64,000 nucleotides of DNA from Reyranella sp. (GTDB taxonomy: Bacteria > Pseudomonadota > Alphaproteobacteria > Reyranellales > Reyranellaceae), in NCBI RefSeq assembly GCF_004297265.1, contig NZ_SCUT01000063.1, positions 81,637 to 145,636 of the forward strand, given 5' to 3'. The position numbers and the translations under genes were made by a program. Below the pieces are notes generated by a model. That model made no database searches. It was not told the DNA's origin and saw nothing but the letters and a program-made list of their open reading frames with translations. Positions 49,747 through 59,658 of this stretch are shown here, piece by piece (position 1 is the stretch's first letter; every line of letters begins with the position of its first letter).

Positions 49747-51330
49747 CTATTTCTCGGAGAGCCAGACGTCCAGCATCGGCGAAGCGGTCCCCCAGATGGT
49801 CGTCGGCGGATTGTGGACCCGCTTGTTGTAGATCGTGTGATAGGGCAGCTCGGTCAGCCAGAAGAGCGGCAGGTCCGCCGTGACGATCTTCTGGAACTCG
49901 CCGTAGAGCGCCTTGCGCTTTGCGGCGTCCGGCTCGCGGCCGGCGGCATCGAGCAGCTCGTCGACCTTGGGGTTCTCATACTGGGCGTTGTTGGTGAAGA
50001 CCAGCGGCCGGATGTTGCTCGAGAGATAGGTGCGGTTGACGCCGATCACCGGATCGCCCCAGGCGAAGGCCGCATCCATGCTGATGTCGAAGTCCTTGGT
50101 CGCCATGCGCTTGGCCCAGGCCGCGAAGTCGGCGGGCGCGCGCACTTCGACCTCGATGCCGATCTTCTTCAGCGCCGGCTTCATGTATTCGGCGAGTCGC
50201 TTCTGGCCGTCCTCGTCGCCCGGATAGTAGTCGCACGTCACCTTGAGGCGAACGCCGTCCGGTCCCTTCTTGAGGCCCGCGGCATCCAGCAGTTCCTCGG
50301 CCTTCTTGAGATTGAGCGAGTACTTCGTGACATCCGGCGAATACTGCGGGAAGCCGCTGTGGATCGGACCGGTCGCCACCTTCGACAGGCCCTTGTGCAG
50401 CGCCTTGACGATGAAGTCGCGGTCGATCGCATAGGCGAAGGCCTGGCGCACCCGCACGTCGTCGAACGGCTTGCGCTTGTTGTTGAAGAGCAGCCAGTTG
50501 ATACCGCCCACCGCCGCATAGCCCTCATTGGTGATGACGAGCTGCGGATTGGTCTTGGCGCGGTCGAGTTCGAGCACCCGGTTGAAGAAGGGTTGCAGCA
50601 GCAGCCGTCCCGCCTCGAGCTCGAGGATCGAGGTCTGCGAGTCCGGGTAGGTCTTCAGGATGATGCGGTCGAGATAGGGCCGGTCCTTGATGAAGAACCT
50701 GTCGAAGCGCTCCAGGACGATCTGGTCGCCCGGCTTGAACTCCACCAGCTTGAACGGGCCGGAGCCCACGACATCCTTGCTGTTGTTCGGATGGGTCTTG
50801 ATCGGCCGGCCGTCGCCGTAGATGTGCTTGGGCAGGATCGGCATCAGCGGCGGGCCCATCGCATACAGCAGCGCGGGATGCGGATGCTTGAGGCGGATGA
50901 TGGCGGTGGCGGCGTCGGGCGTGTCGACCCTCTCGACGGGCGCCAGCATCGTGTTGAAGGGATGGTTGTCTCGGATCGTCAGGATCGAGAAGGCGACGTC
51001 CGCCGAAGTCACCGGCGTGCCGTCGTGGAACAACGCGTCCTTGCGCAGATGGAGCGTCATCGAGAGGGAATCGGGCGAGAGTTCCCACGACTCCGCGAGG
51101 TACGGCTTGGGGTTCCACTTGTCGTCATGCATGACCGGGCTGGCGAAGATCTGTGCCCCCGGCACCATGATCCCGGTTCCCGACCCGACGGCGTTGTTGA
51201 AGCTTGTGGTGCCGGTCGACTGCCCCATGACCAGCGTGCCGCCGCGCCGGGGTTCCTGCGCCGTGGCCGGCGCTGCGACCGCCGACGCGATGGCGAGTAT
51301 CGTGATGAAAGCCGCTATCGCCTGCCGCAT
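49747..51330 (-). CDS. Peptide-type ABC transporter substrate-binding protein (SBP family 5)
   Basis: A 527-residue exported binding protein, first gene of the transporter operon. The signal peptide is about residues 1-24 (AFITILAIASAVAAPATA, then QEPRRGG). The family 5 signature around SWELSPDSLSMTLHLRKDALFHDGTPVTSADVAF lies near residue 85. Such proteins bind di- or oligopeptides, nickel complexes, opines or other amine compounds; the specificity is not read from sequence. ATG 51330 excludes an upstream segment of the longer frame. The operon reads away from the divergent catabolic genes, with the GlxA regulator between. Confidence 0.92.
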   Translation of the reverse strand: MRQAIAAFITILAIASAVAAPATAQEPRRGGTLVMGQSTGTTSFNNAVGSGTGIMVPGAQIFASPVMHDDKWNPKPYLAESWELSPDSLSMTLHLRKDALFHDGTPVTSADVAFSILTIRDNHPFNTMLAPVERVDTPDAATAIIRLKHPHPALLYAMGPPLMPILPKHIYGDGRPIKTHPNNSKDVVGSGPFKLVEFKPGDQIVLERFDRFFIKDRPYLDRIILKTYPDSQTSILELEAGRLLLQPFFNRVLELDRAKTNPQLVITNEGYAAVGGINWLLFNNKRKPFDDVRVRQAFAYAIDRDFIVKALHKGLSKVATGPIHSGFPQYSPDVTKYSLNLKKAEELLDAAGLKKGPDGVRLKVTCDYYPGDEDGQKRLAEYMKPALKKIGIEVEVRAPADFAAWAKRMATKDFDISMDAAFAWGDPVIGVNRTYLSSNIRPLVFTNNAQYENPKVDELLDAAGREPDAAKRKALYGEFQKIVTADLPLFWLTELPYHTIYNKRVHNPPTTIWGTASPMLDVWLSEK

Positions 51331-51432
51331 GGCTTGTCCCCCACCCAGTGCCCAGGCTGAAACGATAGCTTCACACGTCCCGCAAACGTGCACGTTTCGG
51401 CAGGGAACGTCTCCTTTTGCGCCAAAAACGTT

Positions 51433-52413
51433 TCAGCGTTTGTCGCTGCTGGGCGGGCGCCCGAATTCCTTTCGATAGCAGCGCCAGAAGTAGGACCGCG
51501 ATTTGAAACCCGTCGCCATCGCGACTTCGGTCACCGACGCCTCGGCATTGGCCAGCATCTGGTGCGCCCGGTCGAGCCGGACCTTGCGGCGGAACCGCGC
51601 CGGGCTGGTCGCGAGCTTGTCGGCAAAGATGCGCTGGAGCTGGCGCCGCGAGACGCCGACCGCCTGCGCGACGGTGTCCATGCGCGTGAGCCGGGTGCCG
51701 TCTTCCTCCAGCATCTGCATGGCGCGCGCCAGCTTGCGTCCGTGCCGGGCCCCGACCGCCCCCGGCAGGTCCCGCTGCGCCGCCCCGGCCGGGCGCGGCA
51801 GCCCGTGCATGCAATGCTCCGACACTCTCAGGGCGAGCTGGCTGCCGAACCGGAGTTCGATCTCCTTGAGGACGAGATCGAGCGCCGCGGAGCCACCGGC
51901 ACAGGTGCAGCGCCTGTTGCCGACTTCGAACAGGCGTTCGGTGACGTCCACCTGGGGGAACTGCTCGCGAAAAGTCTGCAGGACCTCCCAATGGGCGGTC
52001 GCCGAGAGTCCGTCGAGCAGGCCGCCACGGGCCAAGATCAGCGGGCCGGTATCGACGCCGCCGATCGTCGCGCCGGCGCGGGCCAGCCGCCGCAAGGTGG
52101 GCAGGATCGCGCGCTCCAGGCGCCGCGTCGGCTGGGCGTCGGCGACCACCAGCAGGGTCCCGATTGCGCCGACATCGGCCAGCGCGCAGTCGACCGCCAC
52201 CTTCACCCCGTTGCGATCCGGCACCGGCTCGCCGTCGGCCGACACCAGGAGCCAGCGGTAGGGGCGCGAGATGTAGCGGTTGGCGATGCGCAGCGGCTCG
52301 ATGATCGACGACAGCGCGATCGAGGTGAACTGCGGGATCAGCAGGACCGCGATCGGACTCGGCAGCAACTCGGCGGCTTGTGTGGCGGTACGCTTGGAAG
52401 AGACAGAGGGCAT
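51433..52413 (-). CDS. GlxA-family AraC-type regulator
   Basis: A 326-residue regulator. The N-terminal half (residues about 20-185) is a DJ-1/PfpI-like domain (VLLIPQFTSIALSSIIEPLR; GTLLVVADAQP; GVDTGPLILARGGLLDG). The C-terminal AraC helix-turn-helix pair is at about 230-320 (MDTVAQAVGVSRRQLQRIF; SVTEVAMATGFKSRSYFWRCYRKEFGRPP). This GlxA type controls use of carnitine, dimethylglycine, choline or arginine in other bacteria (GbdR, CdhR, ArgR). ATG 52413 with GGAG upstream is preferred to GTG 52440. It is divergent from the amidohydrolase operon. Confidence 0.9.
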   Translation of the reverse strand: MPSVSSKRTATQAAELLPSPIAVLLIPQFTSIALSSIIEPLRIANRYISRPYRWLLVSADGEPVPDRNGVKVAVDCALADVGAIGTLLVVADAQPTRRLERAILPTLRRLARAGATIGGVDTGPLILARGGLLDGLSATAHWEVLQTFREQFPQVDVTERLFEVGNRRCTCAGGSAALDLVLKEIELRFGSQLALRVSEHCMHGLPRPAGAAQRDLPGAVGARHGRKLARAMQMLEEDGTRLTRMDTVAQAVGVSRRQLQRIFADKLATSPARFRRKVRLDRAHQMLANAEASVTEVAMATGFKSRSYFWRCYRKEFGRPPSSDKR

Positions 52414-52532
52414 CGGGAAGGCTCCGGCCAAATCAGACACGGATTTGACCCAAAAGTATACATAGCCGAATCGACGCTGCCCTAGACTATCTTCGCGGAG
52501 GCCCGCCTGGCCGCCCGCTGGGGGTGCAGCTC

Positions 52533-54170
52533 ATGTCGAGAATGACCGTCTTCGTCGCCCGCAAGATCCGGACCATGGAGCCTTCGCTGCCCGAGGCCAC
52601 GGCCGTCGCCGTCCGCGACGGCTCGATCGTCGAGGTCGGCACGCTCGAAACCCTGCGGCCGTGGCTCGAGGCGCATCCCCACACGATCGACCGAACCTTC
52701 GAGAAGCACGTGCTGATGCCGGGCTTCATCGACCCGCATCTCCATCCCTCGATGGCGGCCTATCTGCTCCAATGCGAGTTCATCACCGCCATGGAGTGGC
52801 AGCTGCCCGACCGCACGGTCGCACCGGTGCGGACGCGCGACGCATTCCTCGCCCGTCTGAAGGAGCTGGATGAGCAAAACCCCGATCCGAGGGAGCCGAT
52901 CTTCACCTGGGGCTACCATCGCGACTGGCACGGCGAGATCTGGCTCCAGGACCTCGACGCCATCTCGAGGACGCGCCCCGTGATCGTGGTCCACCGGTCG
53001 TTTCACGAGACGATCATGAACGGTGCCGCCCTCGACTATTTCGAACTCGACCGGGAGAAGCTGCGGGGCGCCCACCAGGTCGATGTCGGCCGAGGCCATT
53101 TCTACGAGGCCGGCAACCGCTTCGTGCGCGCCAAGCTTTCAGCCTACCTCCTTTCCGAGCAGCGCCGGGGACCGGCGATGAAGCGCACCGCCGAGGTCAT
53201 CCATCTGGGCGGCCACACGACGGTCGGCGACATGGCGTTCGGCATCTTCGATGCCGAGGCCGAGTGGGCCAGCTCGGTCGCGGCCTTCGACAATGACGAG
53301 ACGCCCTTCCGGGTCGAGTTCGTGCCGCACGTGGCCTTCGCGGGCACGGGCCTCCGGCACGAGCAGCTCGCCGCGCTGCCTGAACGCAACAGGCGCCGGC
53401 TGCGCTTCGGCAAGCACGTCAAGCTGTTCACCGACGGCGCCTTCTTCTCGCAGCTCATGCAGCTCGGCGGCCCCGGCTACATCGACGGTCACGACGGCGA
53501 ATGGCTGATGGCGCCGGAGGCCTTCGAAAAGGCGGCCCGCGCGCTGTGGAACGACGGCTACGTCATCCACGTCCATTGCACGGGCGATCTCGGCGTCGAA
53601 CTGGCGCTCGACGTGCTGGAGAAGCTGCAGTGGGAACGCCCGCGCTTCAACCATCGCTTCACGATCGAGCATTTCGGTATTTCGACATCCGCCCAGGCGC
53701 GGCGCATCGCCGATCTCGGCGCCCTCGTCTCGGCCAACCCCTACTATGTGTACGAGTTGAGCGACATCTACGCGCGCCGGGGCGTGGGCCATGAGCGGGC
53801 GAGCCAGATGGTCCGTCTGGGCTCGCTCTCGCGCAACCGCGTGCCCTTCGCGCTCCACTCCGATTTCACCATGGCGCCGGCCCGGCCACTGCAGAATGCC
53901 TGGATCGCCCTCAACCGCGTGAATGCCGCCGGCGACGTTCTGTGCCCGCAGGAACGGGTCTCGCTGGACGAAGCGCTGCGGGCGATCACCATCAATGCCG
54001 CCTACGTGATGGGCCTCGAACACGAGATCGGCAGCATCAGCAGCGGCAAGAAGGCCGACTTCACCGTGCTCGAAGCCGATCCCTGCGAAGTCGCTCCGCT
54101 GGAACTGCGCGACATTCCCATCTGGGGCACGGTGTTCGAAGGCCAGCCCTATCCGCTGGGCAGGAGATGA
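52533..54170 (+). CDS. YtcJ-like amidohydrolase
   Basis: A 545-residue metal-dependent hydrolase. The first metal site is FIDPHLHPS near residue 72, later ligands are in HVHCTGDLG and FTIEHFG, and a final aspartate is in ALHSDFTMAP near residue 450; the C-terminal strand layout is normal for the superfamily (SGKKADFTVLE). Related enzymes hydrolyse N-substituted formamides or cyclic amides and esters. ATG 52533 is chosen; GTG 52524 is an alternative. Its stop overlaps the start of a CobW-like GTPase (ATGA), so the metallochaperone and enzyme are probably made together. Confidence 0.88.
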   Translation: MSRMTVFVARKIRTMEPSLPEATAVAVRDGSIVEVGTLETLRPWLEAHPHTIDRTFEKHVLMPGFIDPHLHPSMAAYLLQCEFITAMEWQLPDRTVAPVRTRDAFLARLKELDEQNPDPREPIFTWGYHRDWHGEIWLQDLDAISRTRPVIVVHRSFHETIMNGAALDYFELDREKLRGAHQVDVGRGHFYEAGNRFVRAKLSAYLLSEQRRGPAMKRTAEVIHLGGHTTVGDMAFGIFDAEAEWASSVAAFDNDETPFRVEFVPHVAFAGTGLRHEQLAALPERNRRRLRFGKHVKLFTDGAFFSQLMQLGGPGYIDGHDGEWLMAPEAFEKAARALWNDGYVIHVHCTGDLGVELALDVLEKLQWERPRFNHRFTIEHFGISTSAQARRIADLGALVSANPYYVYELSDIYARRGVGHERASQMVRLGSLSRNRVPFALHSDFTMAPARPLQNAWIALNRVNAAGDVLCPQERVSLDEALRAITINAAYVMGLEHEIGSISSGKKADFTVLEADPCEVAPLELRDIPIWGTVFEGQPYPLGRR

Positions 54171-55108
54171 CGCCCATCCCGGTCACCACGATCGGCGGCT
54201 ATCTCGGCGCCGGCAAGACGACCCTGGTCAACGGCCTGCTGGCGGGCGACCACGGGCTGCGGATCGGCGTGCTGGTCAACGATTTCGGCGCGATCTCGAT
54301 CGACGAGAAGCTGATCGTGTCGCGCGACGACGACATCGTCACCCTGGCGAACGGCTGCGCCTGCTGCTCGGTCGCCGGCGACCTCGCCATGGCGCTGGAT
54401 CGCTTCGCCGGTCGCGCCGACCGATACGAGCAGATCGTGATCGAGGCGAGCGGTGTCGCCGATCCGGCCCGCATCGCGGCGCTGGCGAATTCGCCCGGCC
54501 TGTCCCCTGGCGCCATCGTCGTGGTCGCGGACGCCGCGACGGTCCGTGCCCGCGCCCGCGACAAGTTCGTGGGCAGCCTGGTGCGCCGACAACTCGCCGC
54601 GGCCGACCTCGTCGTCCTGACGAAGATCGATCTCGCCGGTCCAGCGGACCTGAAGGACGCCCGCTCCCTCGCGACGGCACAGGCCCCTGGGGCACGCATG
54701 ATCGATGTCCTGCAGGGGCGCGTGGACGCCGGGGATCTTTTCGCCGACATCAGGGCTCGGCGCGGACGCCTGCCGGCCTGCGAATCGGCCGGTGTCGACG
54801 CCGCCACTTCCCTCTTCGCAAGCCATGTCTGGCGGACCGACGCGCCGGTCGACATCGAGGCCTTGCGCACCGTCGTCACCGGCCTGCCCGACAGCATCGT
54901 GCGCGTGAAGGGCATCGTCGCCACGGGTGCCGGCCGCCGGGTCGCCCTGCACCGCGCCGGCGAGGTCGTCAGCATCGATCCACTCGAAGACGCACCCGAC
55001 ACGAGGGGCGCCGAGATCGTCGTGATCGGACGATTAGGCCGCCTCGACGCAACCCAACTCGACGGCGCCTTCGGCGCCTGCCTCCTCCAAAGCAGGACTC
55101 ACTCGTGA
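54167..55108 (+). CDS. CobW/COG0523-family GTPase, probable metallochaperone
   Basis: A 313-residue P-loop GTPase of the G3E family. The P-loop is GGYLGAGKTT near residue 8; the diagnostic C-x-C-C metal motif is NGCACCSV near residue 60; the G4 motif TKID is near 145. The C-terminal CobW_C half is short. Members load Zn, Co or Fe into metalloenzymes using GTP. The gene overlaps the amidohydrolase (ATGA) and the FAD oxidoreductase (GTGA). Inference: it inserts the metal into the amidohydrolase, the only evident metalloenzyme of the operon. Confidence 0.9.
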   Translation: MTPIPVTTIGGYLGAGKTTLVNGLLAGDHGLRIGVLVNDFGAISIDEKLIVSRDDDIVTLANGCACCSVAGDLAMALDRFAGRADRYEQIVIEASGVADPARIAALANSPGLSPGAIVVVADAATVRARARDKFVGSLVRRQLAAADLVVLTKIDLAGPADLKDARSLATAQAPGARMIDVLQGRVDAGDLFADIRARRGRLPACESAGVDAATSLFASHVWRTDAPVDIEALRTVVTGLPDSIVRVKGIVATGAGRRVALHRAGEVVSIDPLEDAPDTRGAEIVVIGRLGRLDATQLDGAFGACLLQSRTHS

Positions 55109-57576
55109 ACGCACTGCCAAGCCATGCCCGCGTCGTCATCATCGGTGGCGGCGTCATCGGATGTTCGGTCGCCTATCACCTCGCCAAGCTCGGCTGGACA
55201 GACATCGTCCTGCTGGAGCGCAAGCAGCTCACCTCGGGCACGACCTGGCATGCGGCGGGCTTGATCGCGCAGCTGCGCGCGACCGCCAATATGACCAGGC
55301 TCGCCAAGTACAGCCAGGAACTCTACGGCCGGCTCGAAGAGGAAACCGGCCTGGCGACCGGCTTCAAGCGCAACGGCTCGCTGACCGTCGCGCTCACGGA
55401 GGAGCGCCTCGAGGAGCTGAAGCGGGGCGCATCCATGGCGCGGTCCTTCGGCGTCGAGATCGAGACGATCTCGGCCGCGGAGGCCGGTTCGCTCCATCCC
55501 CTGCTCGACATCGACGGCGTGGTCGGTGCGGTGGCGCTGCCGAAGGACGGCCAGGGCGACCCGACCAACATCGCGCTCGCTCTCGCCAAAGGAGCACGTC
55601 AACTTGGCGTGAAGATCTTCGAACACACCAGCGTGACCGGGATCGCGAAGGATCGCGGCCGGGTGACCGGCGTCGCCACCGAGAAAGGTTCCATCGAGTC
55701 GGAGTTCGTCGTGAACTGCGCCGGCATGTGGGGCAGCGCCGTGGGCAGGATGGCGGGCGTGCCCCTGCCGCTGCAGGCCTGCGAGCATTTCTACATCGTC
55801 ACCGAGCAGGTTCCCGGCCTGTCGCGCACCCTGCCGGTGCTGCGCGTCCCCGACGAGTGCGCCTACTACAAGGAGGATGCCGGCAAGATCCTGCTGGGCG
55901 CCTTCGAACCGGTCGCGAAACCCTGGGCGACGAACGGCATTCCCGAAGACTTCTGCTTCGACCAGCTGCCCGAAGACTTCGACCATTTCGCGCCGATCCT
56001 GGAGAGGGCGACCCGGCGCATGCCCATCCTGGAGAAGACCGGCATCCATACCTTCTTCAACGGACCCGAGAGCTTCACCCACGACGACCGCTACCTGCTG
56101 GGCGAAGCCCCGGACGTCCGGAATTTCTTCGTCGCCTGTGGCTTCAATTCCGTCGGCATCCAGTCGGCCGGCGGCGCCGGCAAGGCCTTGGCCGAATGGA
56201 TCGTGGGCGGCGCCCCGCCCTTCGACCTGTGGGACGTCGACGTGCGGCGGACCTTTCCATACCAGTCCACGAAATCCTTCATCGAAGCGCGGGTGACGGA
56301 GACGCTGGGGCTGCTCTACGCCGACCATTTCCCGTACCGGCAGTTCACCTCGGCGCGCGGCGTGCGCCACACGCCCTTCTACGAGCGCCTGAAGGAACGC
56401 GGCGCCTGCTTTGGCGAGACGGCGGGCTGGGAGCGCGCGCACTGGTTCCTGCCGGCGGACCGGCGCGAGGCCGGCGTGGCCCCCGCCTATCGCTATTCGT
56501 GGCAGCGGCAGAACTGGTTCGACTATTCGGCCGAGGAACATCGCGCTGTCCGCACCGGCCTCGGCATGCTGGACATGAGTGCCTTCGGCAAGTTCCGCGT
56601 CGAGGGTCGCGATGCCGAGGCCGTGCTGCAGCGCATTTCCGCCAACGACGTCGCCGTCGAACCCGGACGCATCGTCTACACGCAGTGGCTGAACGAGCGC
56701 GGCGGCATCGAGGCCGACCTCACAGTCACGCGGCTCGGCGAGCACTCGTTCCTCGTGATCACCGCCGCCGCAGCCGTCACACGCGACATCGCATGGCTCA
56801 GGCGCCACATCCCGGCGGAGGCCCACTGTACGGCCCTCGACGTCACGAGCGGCGAAGCCTGCCTCGCGGTCATGGGCCCGCGCTCGCGAGATTTCCTGCA
56901 GTCGCTGACGACGGCCGACCTCTCGAATGCGGCCTTCCCCTTCGGGACGGCGCGCACGATCGAACTCGGCATGGCCCTGGTGCGCGCGCACCGCATCACC
57001 TATGTCGGCGAGCTGGGCTGGGAACTCTACATGCCGACCGAGTTCGCGCGGCAGATCTTCGATCTCCTCGCGGGGGCCGGGGAAGCATACGGGCTCCGCC
57101 TCGCCGGCGTGCACGCCATGAATTCGCTGCGGCTGGAGAAGGCCTATCGCGACTTCGGCCACGATATCAGCGACGAGGACCATGTGCTGGAGGCGGGCCT
57201 GGGCTTCGCGGTGAAGGTCGACAAGCGGCCCGGCCGGTTCGGCGACTTCCTCGGCCGCGCCGCGGTCATCTCCCGGAAGCAGGCGGGGCTCAGCCGCCGG
57301 CTGCTGCAGTTCCAGCTCCTCGACCCGAAGCCCCTGCTCTATCACGCCGAGCCCATCCTGAAGGACGGCACGGTCGCGGGCTATCTGGCGTCCGGCGGCT
57401 ACGGCCACCATCTGGGGGCCGCCATCGGCCTGGGTTACGTGCCGTGCGAGCCCGGCACGGCGGATACCGATCTCCTCGCCGCGCGCTACGAAATCGAGGT
57501 TGCCGGCCAGACGGTCCCAGCCATCGCGAGCGTGAAGCCGCTCTACGATCCGAAGGGTGCGCGCATCCGGCGATAG
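55105..57576 (+). CDS. FAD-dependent oxidoreductase/aminomethyltransferase (dimethylglycine/sarcosine dehydrogenase-like)
   Basis: An 823-residue two-part enzyme. Residues about 1-390 are a DAO-fold flavoprotein (VVIIGGGVIGCSVAYHLA; SGTTWHAAGL, whose His region holds covalent FAD in relatives). Residues about 420-823 are a GCV_T aminomethyltransferase with a tetrahydrofolate site (YVGELGWELYMP near 635) and a GCV_T C-terminal barrel. Such enzymes demethylate N-methyl amino acids and pass the one-carbon unit to folate. It uses a GTG start within a GTGA overlap. Beside a GlxA-type regulator, it suggests methylated-glycine or related amine catabolism. Confidence 0.9.
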   Translation: MNALPSHARVVIIGGGVIGCSVAYHLAKLGWTDIVLLERKQLTSGTTWHAAGLIAQLRATANMTRLAKYSQELYGRLEEETGLATGFKRNGSLTVALTEERLEELKRGASMARSFGVEIETISAAEAGSLHPLLDIDGVVGAVALPKDGQGDPTNIALALAKGARQLGVKIFEHTSVTGIAKDRGRVTGVATEKGSIESEFVVNCAGMWGSAVGRMAGVPLPLQACEHFYIVTEQVPGLSRTLPVLRVPDECAYYKEDAGKILLGAFEPVAKPWATNGIPEDFCFDQLPEDFDHFAPILERATRRMPILEKTGIHTFFNGPESFTHDDRYLLGEAPDVRNFFVACGFNSVGIQSAGGAGKALAEWIVGGAPPFDLWDVDVRRTFPYQSTKSFIEARVTETLGLLYADHFPYRQFTSARGVRHTPFYERLKERGACFGETAGWERAHWFLPADRREAGVAPAYRYSWQRQNWFDYSAEEHRAVRTGLGMLDMSAFGKFRVEGRDAEAVLQRISANDVAVEPGRIVYTQWLNERGGIEADLTVTRLGEHSFLVITAAAAVTRDIAWLRRHIPAEAHCTALDVTSGEACLAVMGPRSRDFLQSLTTADLSNAAFPFGTARTIELGMALVRAHRITYVGELGWELYMPTEFARQIFDLLAGAGEAYGLRLAGVHAMNSLRLEKAYRDFGHDISDEDHVLEAGLGFAVKVDKRPGRFGDFLGRAAVISRKQAGLSRRLLQFQLLDPKPLLYHAEPILKDGTVAGYLASGGYGHHLGAAIGLGYVPCEPGTADTDLLAARYEIEVAGQTVPAIASVKPLYDPKGARIRR

Positions 57577-57681
57577 CGACGACACTGCAATGGGTCGGGT
57601 TCGATAACCTCACCATCGGCCCCGATGGCGCATGGCCGGCAATATTGACATTTGCGTCGCCCCCGAGGACACGTCTCGCAC

Positions 57682-59649
57682 ATGCCGAACGTCTCCCAGC
57701 CGCCGTGGAAATCCTCGAACTACCGTCCCGACATCGATGGCCTGCGGGCCGTCTCGATCATTGCGGTCATGCTGTTCCATGCCTTTCCCGACGATTTTCG
57801 CGGCGGCTTCATCGGGGTCGATGTCTTCTTCGTCATATCGGGCTTCCTGATCGGCGGCCTCATAACGCAGGAGCTCGACGCGCACACGTTCGGTTTCCGA
57901 ACCTTCTACGCGCGACGGGTCAGGCGCATCTTTCCTGCCCTAGTTGTGGTCGTCGCCTTTGTCCTATGGCTCGGCTGGAACAGCATGTTCGCCCAGGAAT
58001 TTCGACAGCTGGGCCGGCACGTCATCGCGGCGACGCTCTTCGTCTCGAATTTCGCTCTCCTGGACGAAGTCGGCTACTTCGACATGGAGGCGCATACCAA
58101 GCCGCTGCTCCATCTATGGTCGCTTGCCATTGAAGAGCAGTTCTATCTCCTCTGGCCGCTCTTCGCCTGGGCTTTGCGCAACAGACGGCGGCTTTTCGTG
58201 GCCGCAACCTTGGTCATCACGCTCGGCTCCTTTGCCGCAAGCGTCACCTCGACCGACAATTCGGCGGCTTTCTATTTGCCGTCGTCCAGGATCTGGGAAC
58301 TTGCGGTTGGAGTCCTGCTGGCCCATGTGCCGCGGCAGTCGCTGGCCGGTTGGCTCAAGACGCCTGTTTCCCGCAATGTCGCCGACCTGGCCGGACTGGG
58401 CGCGATCGTGCTGGCCGCATCGATTACCGATGCCCGGTCGTTTCCCGGATTCTGGCCGTTGTTGCCGGTGCTGGGTGCGGCGCTGGTGATCGCGACCGGC
58501 CCGCAGGCTTTCTCTAACCGGCATCTCCTGGCGTCCCGCCCGATGGTCTGGGTCGGCAAGATTTCCTATCCTCTGTACCTCTGGCATTGGCCGCTGTTCG
58601 CGTATGCCTGGCTCGCCTATGGCGCCAAGCCTCCGGTGGAGGTGCGCTTTGCCCTACTTGCCGTGAGCGTGCTGCTGGCATGGCTGACCTATGTCCTTGT
58701 AGAGAAGCCCATAAGATTCGGCATCGGCCGCTCCTATCCGGTTCCGGCGCTGAGTGTTGCCATGCTGCTGCTGGGGATGGGCGGCATCGCCATCCTGGAT
58801 GCGCAGGGAGTGCCGGGGCGCAGCATCGCCGAGATAAACCGGTCCCTTGCCTACGACCTGCGTGTCCCGACCGACAGCAGGACGTCGGATGGCACCTGCG
58901 CGCGGAAATACGGCGTCGAGACAGGCGAGGCCTTCGTCTGTTTCGTGAATTCGCCGGCCCCCCGCATGCTGGTCATCGGCGACAGCGTTTCCATGGCCTT
59001 CTATTCGGCCATCCGTGCCGGGCTCTACGACGAGAAGGCCGCCTTTGTCGGCGCCCATAGCTTCAATTGGGCCCGCCCAGAATGCGGGAAACCCGGCAAT
59101 CTCCGGAAATGGATGGCGGGCGGGGAAGTGTGCCAGCGCGTTGTCTGGACAGCGCTAGACATCTTAGCGCGCGAGCCCTCGATCGAGATCGTCGTCATCC
59201 CCACCTACTCGCGCAACCCCTTCTTCACCGATGAGGATGCGCTCGCAGCTTTCCAGCAGAGCGTCCATGACCTCGGCAGGAAGGTCGCCTATGTGATGTC
59301 CGTCCCACAGTTCGGAAATCCGCCCGCCGGCTGCCATCCTCGGCGTCTCTTCGTTCTTGGTTTCGACGTAACCCGCCCCGGTAACGACTTTTCCTGTCGC
59401 CAGTTGCGGTCCGAGCTCGAGCCGGATCTCCAGCGGCAGCGCGAGCTGTTCCGAAAGATGAGCAAGCCAGGTACCGGTGCCCTGCTGTTCGATGCTTTTG
59501 AGCCCTTCTGCGACAAGGTCCAGTGCTACCAGTCCGACAAAAGCGGTCCGCTCTACTGGTCCTGGGCGCACGTGAACGAGCGCGGCAGTAGCCTTGTCCT
59601 GCGGGAGTTCCTGCCCTGGCTCCACACCGTGGCTTCCCCGCGACCCTAG
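57682..59649 (+). CDS. OafA-type acyltransferase with C-terminal SGNH domain
   Basis: A 655-residue protein. Residues about 10-360 form the acyltransferase-3 membrane domain with about ten helices, starting YRPDIDGLRAVSIIAVMLFHAF (the conserved R/D and His) and GVDVFFVISGFLI; the EEQFYLLWPLF motif is near 150. Residues about 400-650 form a periplasmic SGNH domain with nucleophile Ser in VIGDSVSMAF and a His in AHVNERGS. The usual Asp three residues before that His is a serine. It probably O-acetylates an exported polysaccharide or peptidoglycan. ATG 57682 is used. Confidence 0.9.
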   Translation: MPNVSQPPWKSSNYRPDIDGLRAVSIIAVMLFHAFPDDFRGGFIGVDVFFVISGFLIGGLITQELDAHTFGFRTFYARRVRRIFPALVVVVAFVLWLGWNSMFAQEFRQLGRHVIAATLFVSNFALLDEVGYFDMEAHTKPLLHLWSLAIEEQFYLLWPLFAWALRNRRRLFVAATLVITLGSFAASVTSTDNSAAFYLPSSRIWELAVGVLLAHVPRQSLAGWLKTPVSRNVADLAGLGAIVLAASITDARSFPGFWPLLPVLGAALVIATGPQAFSNRHLLASRPMVWVGKISYPLYLWHWPLFAYAWLAYGAKPPVEVRFALLAVSVLLAWLTYVLVEKPIRFGIGRSYPVPALSVAMLLLGMGGIAILDAQGVPGRSIAEINRSLAYDLRVPTDSRTSDGTCARKYGVETGEAFVCFVNSPAPRMLVIGDSVSMAFYSAIRAGLYDEKAAFVGAHSFNWARPECGKPGNLRKWMAGGEVCQRVVWTALDILAREPSIEIVVIPTYSRNPFFTDEDALAAFQQSVHDLGRKVAYVMSVPQFGNPPAGCHPRRLFVLGFDVTRPGNDFSCRQLRSELEPDLQRQRELFRKMSKPGTGALLFDAFEPFCDKVQCYQSDKSGPLYWSWAHVNERGSSLVLREFLPWLHTVASPRP

Positions 59650-59658
59650 GGCCGGTGG

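Noticed and set aside
49813..51360. 515-codon rightward frame
   Set aside because: It is antisense to the substrate-binding protein, which has a clear signal peptide and family motif.
57598..57625. GGGTTCGATAACC as a tRNA T-arm
   Set aside because: No anticodon or acceptor stem can be built around it; it lies in the acyltransferase leader.
55161..58133. 990-codon open frame
   Set aside because: It overlaps the FAD oxidoreductase in another frame and has no domain or sensible composition.
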